From CAZZBK01 sp964652155 (GTDB lineage: Bacteria > Planctomycetota > Planctomycetia > Pirellulales > PNKZ01): 14,319 bases of DNA. Where the stretch lies: the NCBI GenBank assembly GCA_964652155.1, contig CAZZBK010000149.1, positions 1-14,319 of the forward strand, in the 5' to 3' direction. Positions 1 to 5,150 of the stretch are shown piece by piece. The position numbers and the translations under genes were made by a program. Position 1 is the stretch's first letter, and the number at the start of each line of letters is the position of its first letter. The notes beneath the pieces are model-generated. The model saw only the letters and a program-made list of their open reading frames with translations, was not told where the DNA came from and did not search any database.

Positions 1-53
1 ACTTCCGCCTGACCGACGTCAGCGGCCGCGTGCTTACGCCCCTGCTGGCGTAG
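1..53 (+). CDS. C-terminal end of a gene cut by the window edge
   Basis: The third frame is open from the first base to a TAG at 51-53. It encodes the end FRLTDVSGRVLTPLLA, whose composition and GC-rich third positions look like coding sequence of this genome. Sixteen residues are too few to assign a family. It could equally be a chance open frame, since only about 50 bases are visible. The next plausible gene on this strand starts 118 bases later and has quite different base composition. Confidence 0.4.
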   Translation, partial: FRLTDVSGRVLTPLLA

Positions 54-171
54 AGCGCGATGCGTCGCTGGTAATGTGAAATGTATCACGGCTAGTGACC
101 GCGATAGCAATGTCAGTGATCGATTGGATTGATTCTCGCCACCTTATTCGACTTACTTAACGAGGGCTTTC

Positions 172-492
172 GTGAATCGCCACACGACGTTTCGTAGTCT
201 GCTGATAAAAGAATTATCGATAATTGCTGCCTCAGAACAATTCAATGATTCATGTGTGCAAGTAGCTGATTACACTGAGACTAGAATTGACTTGGCTGGA
301 GAAATATGTGATTACTACACAGGCGAATTACTGGCGTACGAGGATTTTAACGCCGAGTTTGACCTTGCAGAAATCGACATCTTGCGGAAGCTCGTCTCAT
401 TACTAGATTTGTTTTTAAAGCACGATACTACGTGGGCCAACGTTCAAGTCGAGGCGTGGAGTTTACTGGAACGCCTTCGGCGTAAGAATTAG
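172..492 (+). CDS. Hypothetical 106-aa protein, AT-richer than its neighbours
   Basis: I do not recognise this protein. The GTG start at 172 is supported by a GAGGG ribosome-binding sequence at 162-166, five bases upstream. The product is acidic in its middle (DLAGEICDYYTGELLAYEDF region, about residues 40-66), looks mostly helical, and ends in a basic tail (LLERLRRKN). No signal peptide or membrane segment is visible. Codon use differs strongly from all other genes here, with many A/T-ending codons such as ATT, TTA, GAT and AAT, so it stands out as an AT-rich island and was probably acquired from elsewhere. Size, acidity and isolation resemble small immunity or antitoxin-like proteins, but no toxin partner is visible and that remains speculation. 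A hairpin 25 bases after the stop could end its transcript. Confidence 0.65.
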   Translation: MNRHTTFRSLLIKELSIIAASEQFNDSCVQVADYTETRIDLAGEICDYYTGELLAYEDFNAEFDLAEIDILRKLVSLLDLFLKHDTTWANVQVEAWSLLERLRRKN

Positions 493-516
493 GTAACGGC
501 TTGACGGCACGGTGGC

Positions 517-540
517 GGGTGTTTTGCGTGAGCAAAACCC
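517..540 (+). terminator. Hairpin after the 106-aa ORF, possible terminator
   Basis: GTTTTGC (521-527) and GCAAAAC (532-538) form a 7-bp stem around a GTGA loop. It is extended by GG/CC pairs past a single bulged T at 520. No T-run follows, so it is either a weak intrinsic terminator or simply part of the intergenic palindrome population. The following 100 bases contain no gene I can support. Confidence 0.35.
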
Positions 541-666
541 GGCACTTGGCGCAGCAGCGAGCCCCGCTACCCATGAGTTGAGGCCACCAGCTTGCCGACG
601 GGGCGATGAGATGATGGGGTGACGTTCACGCGCGTCGCAATACGGTCACGCCCCCCGGCGTACGCG

Positions 667-692
667 CCGCGGCGTCGCTATCGCCGGGGGCT
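667..692. repeat. 26-bp palindromic repeat, copy 1
   Basis: This 26-base sequence (key core CGGCGTCGCTATCGCCGGGGG) recurs at 815-840 with one mismatch (T to G at 681). The centre is an imperfect palindrome, GGCG...TCGCC. Both copies lie in the same orientation and bracket the heptamer tandem repeat. Such small GC-rich intergenic palindromes are typical of planctomycete chromosomes in my experience; the family is not named here. Confidence 0.6.
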
Positions 693-759
693 AATCGATT
701 GCTGCGATATCGGCTCATGCGCCACGATCGGCGGCAGAGCCGCCGGCTTGGGTATGAAG

Positions 760-807
760 CCAAACACGAAACACCAAACACCAAACACCAAACACCAAAC
801 ACCAAAC
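760..807. repeat. Heptanucleotide tandem repeat (CCAAACA), nearly 7 units
   Basis: Six full 7-base units and a seventh, incomplete one run head to tail from 760 to 807. The second unit is CGAAACA; the other full units are CCAAACA. The purine/pyrimidine strand bias is strong (no T on the top strand). Short heptameric tandem repeats of this sort are known as STRRs in cyanobacteria. Open frames crossing it translate to a THQKPNT-like low-complexity string that I do not regard as protein. The tract lies downstream of the minus-strand pseudouridine synthase and could vary in copy number by slippage. Confidence 0.85.
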
Positions 808-814
808 CCTCTTC

Positions 815-840
815 CCGCGGCGTCGCTAGCGCCGGGGGCT
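815..840. repeat. 26-bp palindromic repeat, copy 2, contains the synthase stop codon
   Basis: It matches 667-692 at 25 of 26 positions by my count. The G variant makes the centre a better palindrome (GGCGCTAGCGCC-like context). The minus-strand TAG stop of the pseudouridine synthase (826-828) and its last residues lie within this copy, so the repeat forms the 3' end of that coding region. Confidence 0.6.
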
Positions 841-1839
841 CATGTCGGAGCGGAGGCGAGTTAGGAGCTTGGCGAGGTCTTTGGGAAGCGGCATCGAGTA
901 ATGGTGCCTCTCGCCGGTGATCGGATGCTTAAAACCCAACTCGGCCGCGTGCAGGGCCAGTCGCGGGGCCCCGCTGGGGTCGACCAGCGGCGGAGCGTGC
1001 AGCGGATGCAAGTAGACCTTCTCGCCGCAGACCGGATGCCCTAGCTCCGAGAGATGGATGCGGATTTGATGGGTGCGGCCGGTCTCGAGCTGGCACTCGA
1101 TGAGGGTGTAATTGCCCAAGGACTCGATGGGGCGAATGTGCGTGACGGCCTCTTTGCCGAGCGTGGGGCTGGTGGTGCTGCCGCGTCGACCGTCGCCGCG
1201 ATCGCGCACCAAGCGCGACGAGATCGTTTGCGGGCCCACCTGGCCGAGCACGATCGCCAAGTACGTCCGCTCGGTGGTGTGCTGGCGGAATTGCTGTCCC
1301 AACTCGCGCTCGGCGGGGATGCTGCGGGCAAAGACCATCAGGCCGCTGGTCTCGCGATCGAGCCGATGCACGGGGCGCACCGGAGGCATGCGCATCGACC
1401 CGGGCTTTTGCCCCGAGGTTCGCTTGGCAGGCGGTTTCGACTGCCGCTTGGCGAGGATGCGTGGCAGTACGTCCTCGAGCGTCGGGTTGTTGCGTCGCCG
1501 CTGGGGCGACCAATCTTGTTCTTCATGGTGTCGCACGCTCGTCATGCCCGAGGGCTTCTCGACGACCACCAGATGGGCGTCGAGGTAGCGGAGCTTGACG
1601 TCATCCTCGCGGGCCGGGGGTGCCACGGGGTTGGCCAGCACCTTGATGACCTCGCCCGGCTTGAGTCGTCGGGCCTCGTCCTGGCAGAGGTTGCCGTTGA
1701 CTTGCACGCGGCGCGTGCGGATGAGTTGCTGCACATGCGACCAGGCGGGCTTGCCGGGCAACCAGAGCCGCAAGGCCGCCGAGAGCGTCAGCCGTGCCGA
1801 GTCGTCGCCAACGCGGAATACATGTTCGTCCTGGGACAT
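826..1839 (-). CDS. RluA-family 23S rRNA/tRNA pseudouridine synthase
   Basis: It isomerises uridine to pseudouridine in structured RNA in the cytoplasm; the target uridines cannot be told from sequence. Residues 33-67 form an S4 RNA-binding domain (LIRTRRVQVNG...LKPGEVIKV). The catalytic motif HRLDRETSGLMVFA follows at 158-171, with the nucleophilic aspartate at D161. The family's C-terminal signature GRTHQIRIHL and the GHPVCGEKVY segment follow. At 337 aa it is a normal length for the RluA/RluC/RluD group. A basic insertion rich in R, K and P (about residues 103-150) lies between the first catalytic-domain strands and the HRLDR motif. The ATG at 1839 has no strong ribosome-binding sequence, but the domain is complete from it. 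It is divergent from the methyltransferase. The last residues (PRR) and the stop come from an intergenic repeat. Confidence 0.93.
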   Translation of the reverse strand: MSQDEHVFRVGDDSARLTLSAALRLWLPGKPAWSHVQQLIRTRRVQVNGNLCQDEARRLKPGEVIKVLANPVAPPAREDDVKLRYLDAHLVVVEKPSGMTSVRHHEEQDWSPQRRRNNPTLEDVLPRILAKRQSKPPAKRTSGQKPGSMRMPPVRPVHRLDRETSGLMVFARSIPAERELGQQFRQHTTERTYLAIVLGQVGPQTISSRLVRDRGDGRRGSTTSPTLGKEAVTHIRPIESLGNYTLIECQLETGRTHQIRIHLSELGHPVCGEKVYLHPLHAPPLVDPSGAPRLALHAAELGFKHPITGERHHYSMPLPKDLAKLLTRLRSDMSPRR

Positions 1840-1981
1840 GCGGGCGGTTCGAGAGAAAAGGGGGCGGCCGAGATTTTCGCGACCATCACGAGCAGGTCGA
1901 CTATCTGAGCGTAGTTGACCCGGGGCTGGTCGTCCAGCGGGTGAACTTAGGGCAATTCGAGTTTGCAGATTGCCGTCGATC

Positions 1982-1987
1982 TACAAT
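1982..1987 (+). promoter_or_regulatory. Possible -10 element for the methyltransferase
   Basis: TACAAT matches the sigma-70 -10 consensus at five of six positions and lies 43 bases before the methyltransferase ATG. No convincing -35 at 16-18 bases is visible, so the assignment is weak. The same hexamer is found 28 bases before the cytochrome gene. Confidence 0.3.
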
Positions 1988-2030
1988 ACTGTCCCCAGAC
2001 GCTTCCGTTCACCTCGCAGAGTAGTTCCAG

Positions 2031-3068
2031 ATGACCGATTCGATTTGGCAACATGGCTTGCGAACCGCGCTGCGATCGCGGACCGAGTATCGCGGCGACG
2101 TCGAGTTGCTGGCCATTCCCGCGGCGCTCGACTTTTACCTAAGCGAGCTGCGCGAGCTTTTCGATCGCTTGGGGCGCAAGCTCAACGACGCCGAACTCGA
2201 GCAGTTGCGGCAACTGCTCTGGACGGCCATTGATGGCGCGTTCGCGCTCGGGAGCGCCAACAAGGTCGTCGTCCACTACGTGCTCAGCGCCTCGACCGGC
2301 ATGGATAAGAACCTGGCGCTCAACGTCACCACGTTCACGGTTGACCTGAACGAACAGTATCGTCTGTGGCTCGAACAGCGGCAGTCGCAGCCGTTCGGGG
2401 CGCATCCCGACGCGCGAGTCGTGTCGCTGTTGGAGCCGTTGGGCACGCCCGCCGCCGCGCCAGTGCTCGATGTCGGGGCGGGTACCGGGCGCAACGCGAT
2501 CTACATGGCGCAGCGCGGTTTCCCGGTCGACGCCGTCGAGGCGACCCCCGTGATGTTGGCCAATTTGCAACAGGCGATCGGGACGATTCATGTGCCGCTG
2601 GAGATCATAGCGGGGAACGTGCTCGACCCTGAGTTGCGACTGTGCGGTGGACATTATGCGTTGATTGTGGCCAGCGAGGTGGCGCCCCATTTTCGCCGCG
2701 ACGGGTCGTTGGAGCGGATGATCGAGCGCTGCGCGGCGGCCTTGCGATCGGACGGCCGACTGGTGCTGAACCTGTTTTTGGCGCGCGACGATTACGCCCC
2801 CGACGCGCTGGCCGAGCAACTTTCAGAAACGCTCTGGTCGACGATCTACACGCGCGGCGAGCTGCGCCGCGCCCTGCAAGGGTTGCCGCTCGTGCTCGAA
2901 AGCGACGATTCGGCCTACGAGTACGAATGGCGACACCTGCCGTCGTTCGCCTGGCCACCGACGAGTTGGTTCGAAGCCTGGGCCCGCTGCGAAGGGTTGT
3001 TTCTTACGGTCGACCCGGCCCAATTGCCGGTCGAGCTGCGCTGGATCGTGCTGCGCAAAGCGACGTAG
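2031..3068 (+). CDS. Class I SAM-dependent methyltransferase with helical N-terminal extension
   Basis: The 345-aa protein has a classic Rossmann methyltransferase core from about residue 140. Motif I is VLDVGAGTGRN (145-155), the acidic end of strand 2 is at E170 (VDAVEATPVML), and GNVLD at 195-199 corresponds to the adenine-binding motif. HYALIVASEVAPHF follows, and a late strand reads GRLVLNLFLA. Residues 1-130 are a helical extension of unknown role (FYLSELRELFDRLGRK...LEQLRQLLW) that may dimerise or recognise substrate. The substrate cannot be inferred; the core resembles the small-molecule methyltransferases near TehB and UbiE in general layout only. The ATG at 2031 has only a weak GAG-type ribosome-binding sequence. 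The gene stands alone, divergent from the pseudouridine synthase, and is followed at once by a palindromic repeat. Confidence 0.85.
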   Translation: MTDSIWQHGLRTALRSRTEYRGDVELLAIPAALDFYLSELRELFDRLGRKLNDAELEQLRQLLWTAIDGAFALGSANKVVVHYVLSASTGMDKNLALNVTTFTVDLNEQYRLWLEQRQSQPFGAHPDARVVSLLEPLGTPAAAPVLDVGAGTGRNAIYMAQRGFPVDAVEATPVMLANLQQAIGTIHVPLEIIAGNVLDPELRLCGGHYALIVASEVAPHFRRDGSLERMIERCAAALRSDGRLVLNLFLARDDYAPDALAEQLSETLWSTIYTRGELRRALQGLPLVLESDDSAYEYEWRHLPSFAWPPTSWFEAWARCEGLFLTVDPAQLPVELRWIVLRKAT

Positions 3069-3141
3069 AGCCTATCCTAAAACCGAAGTGCGAGGGGGGC
3101 CGTCCCCATTTGCTCCGCAGACTTCGCAAATTTGGGATAGT
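3069..3141. repeat. Nested palindromic repeat with alternative foldings
   Basis: Outer arms CTATCC (3072-3077) and GGATAG (3135-3140) enclose a second stem, CGAAGT (3084-3089) with ACTTCG (3121-3126), and an inner GGGG/CCCC stem (3096-3099 with 3104-3107). A competing stem ATTTGC (3108-3113) with GCAAAT (3126-3131) cannot coexist with the second stem. It begins at the base after the methyltransferase stop and may serve as its 3' structure. A perfect 12-bp palindrome, CCCCTGCAGGGG, follows directly at 3142-3153. Confidence 0.65.
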
Positions 3142-3171
3142 CCCCTGCAGGGGTTCGTCCTGCGCGGCGCG

Positions 3172-3261
3172 CTAGTCGCCGAGCGTGAGCCGAGCGGTGA
3201 TACCGATCACGACAAACAGGATCAAGGTGACGACGCTTACGGCGACCAACGACTCGAACAT
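3172..3261 (-). CDS. Small 29-aa single-pass membrane peptide
   Basis: An ATG at 3259-3261 opens a 29-codon frame ending in TAG at 3172-3174. The peptide begins MFESLVAV, continues with an uninterrupted hydrophobic stretch of about 15 residues (VVTLILFVVIGI core), and ends with ITARLTLGD, so one membrane span with a short charged tail is likely. A good ribosome-binding sequence, AAGGA, lies nine bases upstream of the ATG. A sigma-70-like promoter lies about 55-85 bases upstream on the same strand. It is antisense to neither neighbour and lies alone between the methyltransferase and cytochrome genes. I do not recognise a family. Its role is unknown; small membrane peptides often modulate a larger membrane protein, but nothing here points to a partner. 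Confidence 0.6.
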   Translation of the reverse strand: MFESLVAVSVVTLILFVVIGITARLTLGD

Positions 3262-3314
3262 CTTGGCGGATCCTTGCAAGGGAACTTGAGAATGGCACGT
3301 GGACCGACGGAGCT

Positions 3315-3344
3315 ATTATTATCGCGCCGCTGACGAGTTGTCAC
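3315..3344 (-). promoter_or_regulatory. Sigma-70-like promoter for the 29-aa peptide
   Basis: Read on the minus strand, GTGACA (3344-3339, five of six to the -35 consensus) is followed after 17 bases by TAATAA (3321-3316). An overlapping GATAAT (3323-3318) matches the -10 consensus better but with a 15-base spacer. The predicted transcript would start near 3308 and leave a leader of about 47 bases before the peptide start at 3261. The AT-rich patch is unusual in this GC-rich intergenic region. Confidence 0.5.
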
Positions 3345-3454
3345 CCCCGGCGCAGGATAGGCCGAGGTCGGGTGTGTCGCGCCGCGATCGGATTTCGCTC
3401 GCACCCCAGCAGGAGAATGGCCAATTCTGCGAAACTGACCGCGATTGAACGGGG

Positions 3455-3484
3455 TACAATAGGCAGACCCAACCACACTGGAGG
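3455..3484 (+). promoter_or_regulatory. Possible -10 and ribosome-binding site deciding the cytochrome start
   Basis: TACAAT at 3455-3460 is a plausible -10 without a clear -35. GGAGG at 3480-3484 lies four bases before the ATG at 3489. Its position fixes that ATG as the start in preference to in-frame ATGs further upstream, which would put non-hydrophobic sequence ahead of the signal peptide. If 3455-3460 is a true -10, the leader is only about 22 bases. Confidence 0.45.
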
Positions 3485-3488
3485 CGTT

Positions 3489-5033
3489 ATGCAAGCTGGC
3501 TTGATCTCGTTGGCGATCTTTCTGTCGCTCTCAGCCCCCGGCGTCGATGCGCCGACGTTCTCGCAGCATGTCGCGCCGATCGTCTGGAAGCATTGCGCGG
3601 GTTGCCACCGGCCGGGCGAGGTGGGCCCTTTTTCGCTGTTGACCTACGAGGACATGGCCAAGCGAGCCGACTTTATAGTTGACATCACGTCGAGTCGCCG
3701 CATGCCCCCGTGGAAGGCGGAGCCCAGTTTCGGACAGTTCCACAATGAGCGGCGGCTGAGCGACGAGGAGTTGGCGACCTTGCGTGCATGGGCGAAAGCC
3801 GGCGCGCCGCGCGGCGACGAGCGCGAGCTGCCCAAGCCGCCGCAGTTCACCGATGGCTGGACGCTCGGCAAGCCGGACCTGATCCTGGAGATGCCCGAGG
3901 CATTTAGCGTTCCGGCGAGTGGCGCGGATATTTATCAATGCTTTGTGCTCCCGATACCCACGAGCGAGCATCGGACGGTGTCGGCGGTCGAGTTCCGGCC
4001 GGGCAATCGGCGCGTGGTGCATCATGCGTTGCTGTTTCTCGACTCGAACGGCGCGGCGCGGAAGCGAGACGAGCGCGAGGCGGGACCGGGTTACCGCAGT
4101 TTTGGCGGCCCGGGGGTGATACCCACCGGCGGCTTGGGTGGCTGGGCACCGGGCGCGATGCCCCGCTATTTGCCCGAGGGGACCGGCATGTTCCTCCGCA
4201 AAGGGAGCGACCTCGTGCTGCAACTGCACTACCATCCCAGCGGCAAAGCCGAGAGCGATCGGTCGAGCGTCGGTATCTATTTTACCAAGCAGCTCGCGCC
4301 GACCATCGTGGGTGGCTTGGCGGTTCGCAGTCGGCAACTCAACATCCCGCCCGACGAGAAGCACTACCGTGTCACGGCCGAGAGTGAAGCGTTGCCGGTC
4401 GACATCAACGTGCTGGGCGTTGGTCCGCACATGCATTTGCTCGGCCGTCAAATGAAGGCCACGGCCAAAAAGCCCGACGGCTCGGTCGTGCCGCTCATTT
4501 GGATTAAAGATTGGGACTTCAACTGGCAAGGGGGCTATGCCTTCGCCGAGAACGTGCGGTTGCCCAAGGGGACGATCATCCACGTCGAGGCCGAGTACGA
4601 CAACTCGGCCGACAATCCGCACAACCCGAGTTCGCCGCCGAAGCGTGTGCATTGGGGTGAGCAGACGACCGACGAGATGTGCCTGCTGAGCGTGCAATTG
4701 ACGACCGACTCGGTGGCTGATCTGCGCAAGATTGTCACGATGCGCAGCGCACGGCTGGGGGCGGCGCTCGTGGGGGGCGTCGACGAGCAGGACCTGCCCG
4801 GCGGCGTCGTGCCGGACCGCGCCGCGCGGATCGAAGTGTTCGTCGACGCGCTGCTCGATCGCGGCTTCGTCATCCCGGAGCCGGCCCGCGAGCTGCTCAG
4901 GTTTTTCGATAAAGATAGCGATAGCCGGCTTGACCGCGAAGAGTACGATCAGATCCCGATCGACGTGCGCAACCGCATCCGCGACGAGATCCGCCGTCGA
5001 GTGCGCGAAGTAGCTGAGCCGTCGGGGGGCTGA
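3489..5033 (+). CDS. Cytochrome c / copper type II monooxygenase (PHM-like) / EF-hand fusion
   Basis: The 514-aa protein starts with an export signal (residues 1-20). A c-type heme site follows, C36-A-G-C39-H40, with M72 in RRMPPW as the likely axial ligand. Residues from about 145 to 405 match copper type II monooxygenases of the peptidylglycine hydroxylase/dopamine beta-hydroxylase type. HH at 178-179 and H247 (LQLHYH) align with the CuH ligands. H314-x-H316 (GPHMHLLGR) and M397 (TTDEMC) align with the CuM ligands, so all expected copper ligands seem present. A C-terminal EF-hand loop with calcium-type spacing is at 474-485 (DKDSDSRLDREE). It probably acts in the periplasm, with the heme feeding electrons to copper; the substrate is unknown. 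Family proteins of this layout occur in planctomycetes and acidobacteria. It stands as a single gene. Confidence 0.88.
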   Translation: MQAGLISLAIFLSLSAPGVDAPTFSQHVAPIVWKHCAGCHRPGEVGPFSLLTYEDMAKRADFIVDITSSRRMPPWKAEPSFGQFHNERRLSDEELATLRAWAKAGAPRGDERELPKPPQFTDGWTLGKPDLILEMPEAFSVPASGADIYQCFVLPIPTSEHRTVSAVEFRPGNRRVVHHALLFLDSNGAARKRDEREAGPGYRSFGGPGVIPTGGLGGWAPGAMPRYLPEGTGMFLRKGSDLVLQLHYHPSGKAESDRSSVGIYFTKQLAPTIVGGLAVRSRQLNIPPDEKHYRVTAESEALPVDINVLGVGPHMHLLGRQMKATAKKPDGSVVPLIWIKDWDFNWQGGYAFAENVRLPKGTIIHVEAEYDNSADNPHNPSSPPKRVHWGEQTTDEMCLLSVQLTTDSVADLRKIVTMRSARLGAALVGGVDEQDLPGGVVPDRAARIEVFVDALLDRGFVIPEPARELLRFFDKDSDSRLDREEYDQIPIDVRNRIRDEIRRRVREVAEPSGG

Positions 5034-5046
5034 GTTGATCGGTCGT

Positions 5047-5150
5047 TACTGAGGCTCAGGTAATTAAGTTAGGTAGGACGACCAGCGGGAGTCCGATAAT
5101 ACCGGCCTCGCGTAGCTCGGCCTGTTAAGCTGGTTATCTGACCATCAATA
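5047..5150. repeat. ~104-bp palindromic element, copy 1
   Basis: The two ends are imperfect inverted repeats of about 36 bases. The left arm starts TACTGAGGCTCAGGTAATTA; the right arm read in reverse starts TATTGATGGTCAGATAACCA, and both run on to AGG-CGA-C. A central part (5075-5122) matches 7839-7886 at about 45 of 48 positions by my count. The element fills the convergent gap between the cytochrome gene and the G8 gene, and its right arm contains the G8 stop codon (5145-5147). It has the shape of a non-autonomous mobile element or a REP-like sequence. Confidence 0.75.

Noticed and set aside
760..807. CRISPR array
   Set aside because: The units are 7 bases long and contiguous, with no spacers and no cas genes nearby.
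619..920. Two short plus-strand frames across the heptamer repeat
   Set aside because: They translate simple repeats into low-complexity T/K/H/Q/P/N strings and overlap the 3' end of the pseudouridine synthase; no ribosome-binding site or conserved feature.
3531..4697. 388-codon minus-strand open frame opposite the cytochrome/monooxygenase gene
   Set aside because: The plus-strand frame carries heme, copper and EF-hand motifs. The minus frame has no motif and a shadow-like composition. The same reasoning rejects 5187-6158 (plus) and 1054-1908 (plus).
2031..5033. Operon of methyltransferase and cytochrome/monooxygenase genes
   Set aside because: The genes are 420 bases apart with a palindrome, an opposite-strand small gene and a possible separate -10 element between them.
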